Of a stretch of DNA of 36,064 nt, positions 1-7,557 are shown one piece after another. This DNA comes from Candidatus Spechtbacteria bacterium SB0662_bin_43. Lineage in GTDB: Bacteria; Patescibacteriota; Minisyncoccia; Spechtbacterales; 2-12-FULL-38-22. Location: assembly GCA_009839835.1 (NCBI GenBank), contig VXOY01000014.1:1-36064 (forward strand), read 5' to 3'. Both the position numbers and the translations under genes were made by a program. Within the stretch, counting starts at the first letter, position 1. Each line of letters opens with the position of its first letter. Below the pieces are notes generated by a model. The model was not told the origin of the DNA. It was given only the letters and a program-made list of their open reading frames with translations, and did no database searches.

Positions 1-158
1 ACTATATTATATGTACAATCTGCTGTGTAACAGATTATTTTCCCTCCTTGTGCTCTTCTTTCTTCTTTAAGGTCAACAAAAATACCTTTGAGTTTTTTTA
101 GCATACGAATACCACTCCTCCAATCATATACTACAATTTCTACTTTTTCTTTCTCCAT
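1..158 (-). CDS. Hypothetical protein, 3'-truncated by the window edge (MEKEKVEIVVYDWRSGIRMLKKLKGIFVDLKEERRAQGGKIICYTADCTYNI...)
   Basis: Manual translation: ATG at 158, open through position 1; directly downstream of the 160.. ORF. Confidence 0.6.
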   Translation of the reverse strand, partial: MEKEKVEIVVYDWRSGIRMLKKLKGIFVDLKEERRAQGGKIICYTADCTYNI

Positions 159-159
159 G

Positions 160-429
160 CTACTTATTGTAATAAACAGTTTTCCCTATTACATTGTATC
201 CACATAATTCTAATGTCTGTCTTGTGTAGATAGTTTGGGCTGCTATAAGATGTTCTGGGTTTTCTGTGTCAAGGTCATTCACTTTCATATACATATAAAG
301 AACATTAGCATCTCCCCTTGCGATTTCTACTGTCTCACCATTTTCACGTGTTCGCCAATGCAATACGCCTTCATCGTCAGCATGACAAAATACATCTTCC
401 AATTTGATTGTTTCTTTATCTTTTTTCAT
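160..429 (-). CDS. Hypothetical protein (MKKDKETIKLEDVF...); the ORF track extends it to a TTG at 465
   Basis: ORF track; internal ATG at 429 is an alternative start. Confidence 0.6.
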   Translation of the reverse strand: MKKDKETIKLEDVFCHADDEGVLHWRTRENGETVEIARGDANVLYMYMKVNDLDTENPEHLIAAQTIYTRQTLELCGYNVIGKTVYYNK

Positions 430-569
430 ATACTTTTTTGTAGCATATTCTATAGTTGAAGTCAAACCCTATATTTTTTATGTATATATAGGTACTATGG
501 GTCAACTTTTTATTTTTCGTGCGTTAGAGGGCGTCTGAGCGAGCCGACACCATAATCTGTTGACTCTGC

Positions 570-2510
570 CTATAAATACCTCGCAAAGCTTCTTTTTTGC
601 GGTACTATTGTCTGTTGTGTTCCCCCAAGTAGTGTGTCTGTGAATTGTTCTGACTTAACATTAGACAATCTCTTGTGTCGTGGCTTACGTATTAGCAATC
701 TTCCAAGTGGTTCAATCAAATCGTCATTCTTTTTTGAATGAGTGTATTCGTCAGAGTTTCTACTCTTCTTAACCCATCTGTAATTTTTAATTTGTTGTAT
801 TGTTTTAGTACAAGACGAGAATATATATAGTTGAGGTGAAGAAAGAATGTTCCCATCATTATCTTCTGTGTAATTGAGAGCATCTATTATTGATTTGTCA
901 GCCTCAGCTCTCAATCGTGTTCCCTTTCTAAAGTGTATTCCATGCTCTCGTGATAACTTTGTTGCTACACTTCTATTTTCTTCCTCTGAGTGTTTGTTGG
1001 TGTCCCAAGCTGAAGGGTCTGCTATTCGGTCAACAATACGCATACCCTTTTCTCTTTCTCGTATTGTGTGTGCAAGAGCGGCCGTTCCGTCAAACGGTTC
1101 CAGTAGTTCACCAACAACAAAGTATCTGTTCTGGTCGTCTATGTATAGCCATATAAGACCATCTGGTTTCTTGTCGTGAGGGTCAAATCCACACATAACG
1201 CTATTATGCTGTGGTAGTGCGAATGGTTTTATTACGTGAACTTTCTCGTTAAATTTCTTGAATATCTTATTACTTTGATTTATCATTTTACCTGTCAATC
1301 TTTGTTCTGCTGCTTCTTTTGAGCCACTCAATGCCATATTAACAATATCTTTATGTTGGAGGTGTCCCCTTATTCCTTTTGAGTTTGGCTCTCCGTGTTC
1401 TGCGCAAGCACTCTCTGTTACTGCTTCTACCAAGAAGTTGTTATTTTCTACCTTCTCTTTCTTTCCTGTAATTGGGTTGTGGTAATATCTATATTTATCT
1501 TTTGTGAATCTCTCTGCAAGTTCAGCGCTCCTCTCGTCATCAATGATTGTTGATGTGAGAAGTATCTTTCCACCAGACCTCGTTCTATATACAGACGCAT
1601 CCAGTATAGGAAGTGGTATCTCCTCGTCTCCCCAGAATAAACCAAGTGTTGTGCTCTCATATTGGTCAACGTTTTGGTCTGTTGTCATTATGTCTCCAAT
1701 CCACCCAGTGTCAGTCTCAATATAACTCTCGTATGTTTTTCCGAGTTTCTTCATTTCATATCTACCTTTAGGAAACCATTCTTTTATTGCTGGTATTATT
1801 TCTGTTTTAATTGTCTTCTCTTTTGATGCAATGCGAAACTTCTTCTTAAATGGAAACTCTTTATATAGTTTGTATCCAAAATATATTGGGTCATTTTCAA
1901 ACATTATATTGCACAGAATACAACAAGCCATAGCTGTCTTACCTACTCCATTACCTGCTGTTATCATTCCCATGTGTATTCTTGGGTCTGCAAATCGTCT
2001 TATAAAGTGCTCACAAGGATTGTTAGGAACATAAAAACGATACTTCTCTTCTTTGTATCGCCTTGTGTATTCTTGGAGTAATTTTCTATCTACTATAGAA
2101 TCATTATCTGTTGGTAAGTATTCGTACGCAGTGTCTATTAGTTTAAATAGTTCAGAGAGGTTATTTACATCAATCGTTTCTTTTTCTAAAATATCTTCAA
2201 CTCTTTTCTTTGCATCTCTATTATCTATTTGCATTCTTATTCTTTCAACTTCTGTCTGTAGTTTAGTGAAGGACATATCTGTCCCTCTTACTTCTTGTTT
2301 CCTTTCTCGTTCTTCTCTCCCTTGCTTTGATAAACCAACCAAGTCCATCATTACTTTCTGTTCTTGTGCTGTGGCTTTGTCAGCAAGACCTCTTAATATA
2401 AGTGTTTTCTTTATAGCTGGTTGCAACTCTTCTATGAAAGTATCCAAATCAACATCTGCTGTAGCAGACCCTATCTCTTGCAGAAGTTGTTGCGGTGTTT
2501 TCTCGCTCAT
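570..2510 (-). CDS. Terminase large subunit (MSEKTPQQLLQEIG...)
   Basis: Walker A-like TAGNGVGKTAMAC, Walker B-like LGLFWGDEE, C-terminal nuclease-like region (MCGFDPHDKKPDGLIWLYID...ADPSAWD); likely start is the ATG at 2510 rather than 2561. Confidence 0.9.
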   Translation of the reverse strand: MSEKTPQQLLQEIGSATADVDLDTFIEELQPAIKKTLILRGLADKATAQEQKVMMDLVGLSKQGREERERKQEVRGTDMSFTKLQTEVERIRMQIDNRDAKKRVEDILEKETIDVNNLSELFKLIDTAYEYLPTDNDSIVDRKLLQEYTRRYKEEKYRFYVPNNPCEHFIRRFADPRIHMGMITAGNGVGKTAMACCILCNIMFENDPIYFGYKLYKEFPFKKKFRIASKEKTIKTEIIPAIKEWFPKGRYEMKKLGKTYESYIETDTGWIGDIMTTDQNVDQYESTTLGLFWGDEEIPLPILDASVYRTRSGGKILLTSTIIDDERSAELAERFTKDKYRYYHNPITGKKEKVENNNFLVEAVTESACAEHGEPNSKGIRGHLQHKDIVNMALSGSKEAAEQRLTGKMINQSNKIFKKFNEKVHVIKPFALPQHNSVMCGFDPHDKKPDGLIWLYIDDQNRYFVVGELLEPFDGTAALAHTIREREKGMRIVDRIADPSAWDTNKHSEEENRSVATKLSREHGIHFRKGTRLRAEADKSIIDALNYTEDNDGNILSSPQLYIFSSCTKTIQQIKNYRWVKKSRNSDEYTHSKKNDDLIEPLGRLLIRKPRHKRLSNVKSEQFTDTLLGGTQQTIVPQKRSFARYL

Positions 2511-2522
2511 AAAGCAATTGCA

Positions 2523-2564
2523 CAGTTGGCAGTTCCGCCAACGAGAGAAGCGTCCTGCCAACTG
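2523..2564 (-). promoter_or_regulatory. 5'-leader stem-loop of the terminase transcript (10-bp stem, with a competing 6-bp hairpin)
   Basis: cagttggcag (2523-2532) pairs with ctgccaactg (2555-2564); gttggc (2525-2530) also pairs with gccaac (2537-2542). Confidence 0.6.
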
Positions 2565-2571
2565 CAGTTAT

Positions 2572-2580
2572 ATTATAACA
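2572..2580 (-). promoter_or_regulatory. Extended -10 promoter TGTTATAAT upstream of terminase
   Basis: Minus-strand GTGTTATAATATAAC; no clear -35. Confidence 0.55.
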
Positions 2581-2589
2581 CACTTATTA

Positions 2590-2940
2590 CTACAAAAACT
2601 TATCTATACGTGGTTTTGCTGTAGTGCCAAGACTTGATTCGTATTGATTTATCAGTGAGTATGGTTTTGTTATGAGAGCATTGTATGCTTTTATTCTTTC
2701 TTTTTTTCTTTCAAACTCAACAATCTGTTCACTATCTATTCCGTCTATACTTTGATTTATTATGTCATTATTGAGTGTAAGTATTGCTTGCTGTGTAAGC
2801 ATCTGTAAAATAGACCAACCTTTACTATCAACAAGGTTGCACATTTGTTCATATATTTCTTTATTTGTATATCTCTTTCTTGAGATAGTGTCGCTCGTGA
2901 GTTCTATCCTATTTTTATCAGCTTTCTCGTTTTTAGGCAT
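2590..2940 (-). CDS. Small hypothetical protein between portal and terminase (MPKNEKADKNR...)
   Basis: ORF; TAATATG junction with the portal stop. Confidence 0.7.
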   Translation of the reverse strand: MPKNEKADKNRIELTSDTISRKRYTNKEIYEQMCNLVDSKGWSILQMLTQQAILTLNNDIINQSIDGIDSEQIVEFERKKERIKAYNALITKPYSLINQYESSLGTTAKPRIDKFL

Positions 2941-2941
2941 A

Positions 2942-4957
2942 TTAGATGTTAGCGTTTCCACTATTGACTACTTCACCGCTTGCAAGTTGTGATTGGTTTT
3001 GATTAAGACGTCCTGGCTCGCCCCTACTTGCTAATACATTATTTAGGTTCTGTCCTTGTTGTGCCTGGACTGCTGCTCCTTGACCTTGTTGTAGTTGTCC
3101 TTCCCTCTGTGCTCTTAACTGGTCTAATCTCTGTCTTCTTTCTTCAAGAACAAGAGCTAATTGATGGCGTTGTATGTGTTGTTTTGTAAAACGATTTGCT
3201 TCTGCCTGCTCATGAATTCGGATATGCGTCCTGTGGTCTTGTGTCTCATCTATTGGAACTTCATTATTTCTGTTTAGCCTGTTGTTTTCCATTTGTGCAA
3301 GACGTTCGGCTGCTGTCTTGGGATATATGAGTTCAACGTCATCATTATCAATACCCATTCTTCGTGCAGATATTTTTAATAGTTCCCTTCTATCAGTTCC
3401 TTCAAATGAAAGTGCCTGATTTATGAGTCGGTCAAGATACGGTAGTTCTCGTATCCTTTCTTGTTCCTCTACAAGTCTGTCTTGTATTATAACATCTACG
3501 TCAGCTATTCTTGCCAAACTTCTCGTGGAGAGGTCAATAAACTCTTCGTCATATAAGTCTCCTGTCTTGATTATTTTACCTCTTAATTGAGACGGTGTGA
3601 GATTATCATATATACGAATACATTGGAGAATGAATTCTCGTGCGTCTTCTTGCCACCGCCTCCTTATCGTTAGTGCCCTTTCGTCAGCACTTGTTCCAGT
3701 TGCTTGAATCTCGCTCGCACTTCTTACAGAACCCTCAAGAGCACCTCTTTGTTGGCTTGTTATTCCTGTCGCTCGTTGCTCACTTGATTGCAGTGAAGAA
3801 AGAACGAAGTCAGTGGCAGAGTCGGCCGTTCCTTGTGGTATTCTTTCTATTGCTCCGTCCACCGGCCCAGACAAAGGAATAAATCCTCCTTCATCACTCA
3901 ATAATGCTTGATAGTCGTCAAATCTTGTGTCGTCTATTGCATATAAACCTTGTCCTTTCTTTACTTCATTCTCTAACGCAAGATTAAATACTATTTGCTG
4001 TCCTTGTTGTTTATCTATTGTTAAATATGGAATAGATATAAAGCTACGAGCGTTCGTTACCGGGAATAATGAGCGTGTGATAAGTGGAAGTTCTTCAAAA
4101 TCAAGTCGTTCGTGTCTCACTATATTGCTCGTGTCTCCAAGAAAGATAGTTAATGTTGGTTGCTCTTCAAAGAATGTGAACCAGTGCATTAGGTAGATAG
4201 GGTCGTTTGGTCCGGCAACTCTATTATTATTCCTAAATGCTTCTGCTCCTGCGACTTTGCTTGGGTCTGATGTCGTGCTTGCATCTCCTTTGATAATGTC
4301 TCCTATGATTGTTTGCTTGTAGAGATTATCGTATGTCTGCTCAAATGCCTCTTTATTAAAAGTATAGTATCCTCTATACTTCTCCATTTGACGCCTTGTC
4401 GTAACAGTAGGAAATCCTGCGTATTGATATGCACCTTCACCAGTGGGTAGTCCTTGCCCTCTTATTGCATTCTTATTATGTAAAAATGTTCTTTGATTAA
4501 CAACGAATGGTTGTGGTGCGAAATAATCACGTTGTGTCTTTGTTCTGCTTCTCACCTTGTTGTATTGATAAAGAACTGTATCGCTTGATGAATAAAAGAG
4601 TGTAGAGAATATATTTTGTTCCTCTATCAGGTTTCTTTGTATCTTGAAGAAGTCATATTTCAATGTTTTCTCAAGCGTATCTGTGCTTGCTATGTCTTCC
4701 CTCGCTGTTGGTATCAAGTGAAAATCAAATGGGTCTTGGGACAAGATAGCCATTAAACTCTGAACGACAGAGAATACTCCAAACTCTAAAATCTTGAAGT
4801 CTCCAGACTCGTATGCCTGTTTCTCATTCTTATATATCTCCCACCACTTATCATATTTAGACCATTGTGGTTTTTTGAAGCCGTATCCATCCTCTACCTC
4901 ACTTTTCATTTGCTTGGATAGCTTTGTTTGCTGAGTTGAATTTATTGAAATTGACAA
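2942..4957 (-). CDS. Portal (head-tail connector) protein, TTG start
   Basis: About 671 aa, adjacent to terminase; portal-like SASEIQATGTSADERAL region; Q-rich C-terminus; AAACGAG-N7-TTG start. Confidence 0.8.
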   Translation of the reverse strand: MSISINSTQQTKLSKQMKSEVEDGYGFKKPQWSKYDKWWEIYKNEKQAYESGDFKILEFGVFSVVQSLMAILSQDPFDFHLIPTAREDIASTDTLEKTLKYDFFKIQRNLIEEQNIFSTLFYSSSDTVLYQYNKVRSRTKTQRDYFAPQPFVVNQRTFLHNKNAIRGQGLPTGEGAYQYAGFPTVTTRRQMEKYRGYYTFNKEAFEQTYDNLYKQTIIGDIIKGDASTTSDPSKVAGAEAFRNNNRVAGPNDPIYLMHWFTFFEEQPTLTIFLGDTSNIVRHERLDFEELPLITRSLFPVTNARSFISIPYLTIDKQQGQQIVFNLALENEVKKGQGLYAIDDTRFDDYQALLSDEGGFIPLSGPVDGAIERIPQGTADSATDFVLSSLQSSEQRATGITSQQRGALEGSVRSASEIQATGTSADERALTIRRRWQEDAREFILQCIRIYDNLTPSQLRGKIIKTGDLYDEEFIDLSTRSLARIADVDVIIQDRLVEEQERIRELPYLDRLINQALSFEGTDRRELLKISARRMGIDNDDVELIYPKTAAERLAQMENNRLNRNNEVPIDETQDHRTHIRIHEQAEANRFTKQHIQRHQLALVLEERRQRLDQLRAQREGQLQQGQGAAVQAQQGQNLNNVLASRGEPGRLNQNQSQLASGEVVNSGNANI

Positions 4958-4983
4958 GTATCTGCTCGTTTTAATTCACTTTT

Positions 4984-4992
4984 ATTATAACA
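4984..4992 (-). promoter_or_regulatory. Extended -10 promoter TGTTATAAT upstream of portal
   Basis: Minus-strand AATGTGTTATAATAAAAG. Confidence 0.5.
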
Positions 4993-4995
4993 CAT

Positions 4996-5412
4996 TTACA
5001 GTACATTATAATCCTCCGACTCGTCTGTAATATATATGTAAACATAGTTATCTCTATATGATTTACCTTCTTCTTTTCTTAAATATTTCTTGACTCTCAA
5101 TGAACGTATTTGTTTGTCGTTTTTATAGACCACTCCTTCTAATCCGTCTTGTAATACCTTCACACAATTATCTATATCTTGTTCATAGTTTTCATCTTGT
5201 ATTGAGTTTATGTAAATATGTTCTTCAATAGTCAATCGTATGGGTCTCTTTGTCATTATAAAGTCTGCTCTATTCATTGCTGACTTTGCCAATAATCCTA
5301 TGTCTTTTTTGTATTGTACCGCCTCTGGCTTGAGGTATATTCTTCCCTGCTTATTCTTTTTATACATGTTATCCACTGAAGGTGGATAATCGTATTTGAG
5401 TGAAATGTTCAT
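4996..5412 (-). CDS. rusA: RusA-family Holliday junction resolvase
   Basis: PPSVDNMYKKNKQGRIYL...YEQDIDNCVKVLQDGLEGVVYKNDKQIRSLRVKK matches the RusA pattern (D-D-N-K-LDG-V--DD-Q). Confidence 0.85.
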   Translation of the reverse strand: MNISLKYDYPPSVDNMYKKNKQGRIYLKPEAVQYKKDIGLLAKSAMNRADFIMTKRPIRLTIEEHIYINSIQDENYEQDIDNCVKVLQDGLEGVVYKNDKQIRSLRVKKYLRKEEGKSYRDNYVYIYITDESEDYNVL

Positions 5413-5438
5413 ATATTCCAATAATAACACTATTGACT

Positions 5439-5466
5439 TTTATAATGCAAACTGATATATAGACAA
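5439..5466 (-). promoter_or_regulatory. Sigma70-like promoter TTGTCT-N16-TATAAA upstream of rusA
   Basis: Minus-strand TTGTCTATATATCAGTTTGCATTATAAA. Confidence 0.5.
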
Positions 5467-5605
5467 GTGAGGGATGTAGGATTAGTCCCCTATTTCTCTC
5501 GCACTGAATGGTTTATATGTACTCATTAACTATTGATAGGGAATAGTACATATCCACTTTCTTATTGATTGTTGGGACTTCAGGCTCAACCCTCAATAGC
5601 AACAG

Positions 5606-5636
5606 CAAAAAGCAGCACTTATAGTGCTGCTTTTTG
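5606..5636. terminator. Bidirectional intrinsic terminator
   Basis: CAAAAAGCAGCACT-TAT-AGTGCTGCTTTTTG: 14-bp perfect stem with A/T tracts on both sides. Confidence 0.9.
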
Positions 5637-5783
5637 TTTTATATTCTCTGCCATTTCAATGGTCTCCTTTCTTATAACATCAAATTCAGTTTCTAAATTT
5701 TCTACTCTATCCCTTATTGATGTTATCTGGTCTTCCAGTTCATCAATCTTTTCAAGTATGGCAATTTTTACATGTTTATCCAT
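5619..5783 (-). CDS. 54-aa coiled-coil protein (MDKHVKIAILEKIDELEDQITSIRDRVENLETEFDVIRKETIEMAENIKQKAAL)
   Basis: Manual translation, absent from the ORF track; starts 3 nt after the lysin stop; stop codon lies in the terminator loop. Confidence 0.75.
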   Translation of the reverse strand: MDKHVKIAILEKIDELEDQITSIRDRVENLETEFDVIRKETIEMAENIKQKAAL

Positions 5784-5786
5784 AGT

Positions 5787-6371
5787 TTATTTATCGTACG
5801 GTGCGAAGTGTAGTTTATTTGCGCAGCTCCACGCTTTCCAGTTACCTGCTTCTCTATAGAGATGGTCTGCATACATAACATTGTGTAGAGGAACTTTTAG
5901 CCATTGGGCAATCCTATCATCTCCTCCGTCATTACCAGCCCCCACCCATTCTGGTGTTGAGAGTTCGGCTCTGTGAGCGAAGATGTTGATTTGAAAGAGC
6001 CCAACTGAATATTCCACTGCACTTTTATCTACAGCATCTGGATTTCCTCCACTCTCACACTGTATAATCTGTGCTGCTTGGTCTGCATCCCATCCACCGT
6101 CTCCCTCATATTGCTCCAATAATGCAACAATATCTGGGGTCATATCTGGTGGAGGAGTTGGTGTAGGAGGAGGGTTATTAGGGTCTGGTGTAGGCTCTGG
6201 CACTACATGGATTGTAGGGTCTAACTTACCCTCATCTTTATTGATTTCAATCTCGTATCCGTGTCCTAATACGCTTATGTGGAGCACGAGAGACAACGCT
6301 ACTGGTGCCGCAAGATACCACAAAAGGTATTTCACGTATTTATTTTGTAGAAGTTTCTTTAAGAAATTCAT
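5787..6371 (-). CDS. Membrane-anchored lysozyme/transglycosylase-like protein (candidate endolysin)
   Basis: N-terminal TM (YLLWYLAAPVALSLVLHISVL), Pro-rich linker, then QIIQCESGGNPDAV...EYSVGLFQINIFAHR (SLT/lysozyme-like). Confidence 0.8.
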   Translation of the reverse strand: MNFLKKLLQNKYVKYLLWYLAAPVALSLVLHISVLGHGYEIEINKDEGKLDPTIHVVPEPTPDPNNPPPTPTPPPDMTPDIVALLEQYEGDGGWDADQAAQIIQCESGGNPDAVDKSAVEYSVGLFQINIFAHRAELSTPEWVGAGNDGGDDRIAQWLKVPLHNVMYADHLYREAGNWKAWSCANKLHFAPYDK

Positions 6372-6388
6372 AGTATTTATTTTAAATG

Positions 6389-6607
6389 TTAATCTGGAGA
6401 GTCTTCCCCATAGTTTTCCTCGCACTTTTTTGCACACAACTCACTCGCACTGAGCGTGGTTTTTCCGTAGTGTAATATACCACAAGAATCTTCTGGGAGA
6501 TTTTCGCGTGTATCTTTTGCGAACTGCTCCGCTGCCGCTGCTGTATTAAAGAATACTGAAACAATGTGTTTATCAAAGTTTCTATCTTTATCTTCTACTG
6601 TGTTCAT
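6389..6607 (-). CDS. Small Cys-containing protein, paralogue of 6614..6796
   Basis: KHIVSVFFNT...PEDSCGILHYGKTTLSASELCAKKCEE. Confidence 0.75.
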   Translation of the reverse strand: MNTVEDKDRNFDKHIVSVFFNTAAAAEQFAKDTRENLPEDSCGILHYGKTTLSASELCAKKCEENYGEDSPD

Positions 6608-6622
6608 AGAAAATTATTTAAT
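6605..6622. repeat. 18-bp direct repeat (catagaaaattatttaat), second copy at 6794-6811
   Basis: Identical leader/start segments 189 bp apart. Confidence 0.85.
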
Positions 6623-6796
6623 TTCATTCTTCTCCTCACACGCTTTTCTGCAACCACTCTGTCCTCCTATATTCTTTTTGTAATAGTGCGTTGCACACGC
6701 AGAACCTTCTGGCTCATTTCCAACGAGTGAATCAAGATACTTGCTTGCGTCTTCTTCTTTTTCAAAGACGACTGATACAATGTATTTTTCCATCAT
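6614..6796 (-). CDS. Small Cys-containing protein, paralogue of 6389..6607
   Basis: KYIVSVVFEK...PEGSACATHYYKKNIGGQSGCRKACEE. Confidence 0.75.
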   Translation of the reverse strand: MMEKYIVSVVFEKEEDASKYLDSLVGNEPEGSACATHYYKKNIGGQSGCRKACEEKNEIK

Positions 6797-6812
6797 AGAA
6801 AATTATTTAATG

Positions 6813-6962
6813 TTAATACGCATACTCTAATTCTATCGCAAAATTACAAAAAGTAAAATAGAACCGAACGTCTCCAAGAGCATCCTTTGATACCTTTATG
6901 AATAAAATCTCAAAACCATGTTGATTCTTGAATGCGTCAAGTTTTAGTTTTCGTTTTGCCAT
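6813..6962 (-). CDS. Hypothetical 49-aa protein (MAKRKLKLDAFKNQHGFEILFIKVS...)
   Basis: TAATATG junction with the upstream gene; shorter than the listed ORF. Confidence 0.6.
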   Translation of the reverse strand: MAKRKLKLDAFKNQHGFEILFIKVSKDALGDVRFYFTFCNFAIELEYAY

Positions 6963-6963
6963 A

Positions 6964-7266
6964 TTATAGTTCTTCTTCAAAAGGAACACTCCCCGACTGA
7001 ATATTTCCATTCTCTGGTATTTCTCCATCATAAAGGTCATAAAAAACCATAGTATGTCCTCCAACATCTACTTCCCTTTTTTTTATAATTCCTTTCTCGC
7101 ACATCATTTCAAGAATACCCCTAATTTCTCTTCCAGTAAGATTATATCCTGGAGCATCTTCCAGTACCCACATATTGTGAGCGGTAGTCTCGCCATTCTC
7201 TTCTAAATACCTAATTATGTCAGCAAAAAGTTTTATCCTGTATATTTTGTGCTGTGCTTCTGTCAT
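6964..7266 (-). CDS. Putative winged-helix protein (MTEAQHKIYRIKLFADIIRYLEENGETTAHNMWVL...)
   Basis: wHTH-like pattern; TAATG overlap with the upstream ORF. Confidence 0.5.
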   Translation of the reverse strand: MTEAQHKIYRIKLFADIIRYLEENGETTAHNMWVLEDAPGYNLTGREIRGILEMMCEKGIIKKREVDVGGHTMVFYDLYDGEIPENGNIQSGSVPFEEEL

Positions 7267-7406
7267 TACTTGTAGCATATTTCTATCTCAAACTTTAGTA
7301 TTTCTATAATTCTACTCCCACTAATAGTATGGTATGAAGCCCACCAGTAATTGTCCTCCCAGAATCCGTGTAGATATATTATTCGTTTTCCTAACCTTAT
7401 TTTCAT
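7266..7406 (-). CDS. 46-aa hypothetical protein (MKIRLGKRIIYLHGFWEDNYWWASYHTISGSRIIEILKFEIEICYK)
   Basis: Manual translation; stop overlaps the next start (TAATG). Confidence 0.5.
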   Translation of the reverse strand: MKIRLGKRIIYLHGFWEDNYWWASYHTISGSRIIEILKFEIEICYK

Positions 7407-7507
7407 ATTTATAATTTATCAAAAACATGCTACTATATCAATAGTACCTTTGTGCTGTGCCAACAATTCATTGCTTTGGGAATTGGTTTCATACCATATT
7501 TCATTCT

Positions 7508-7535
7508 ACAAAGACCCTCGTTAGAGGGTCTTTGT
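7508..7535. terminator. Candidate terminator/stem-loop after the secreted protein gene
   Basis: ACAAAGACCCTC-GTTA-GAGGGTCTTTGT, 12-bp perfect stem; no clear U-tract. Confidence 0.65.
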
Positions 7536-7557
7536 CGTGTAATCATTGTTTGTGGAT

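Noticed and set aside
2511-2561. N-terminal extension of terminase (MAGRFSRWRNCQLCNCF)
   Set aside because: It is encoded by the hairpin leader; the ATG at 2510 gives a more plausible N-terminus.
2053-2637. Long + strand ORFs such as 2053..2637, 30032..30499, 30895..31452, 20485..20997
   Set aside because: All are antisense to well-supported minus-strand genes, with low-complexity Leu/Ser/Cys-rich translations; no independent start signals seen.
6964-7067. N-terminal half of ORF 6813..7067 (MLEDILWFFMTFMMEKYQRM...)
   Set aside because: Overlaps the upstream gene in another frame; the ATG at 6962 after a TAATATG junction is a better start.
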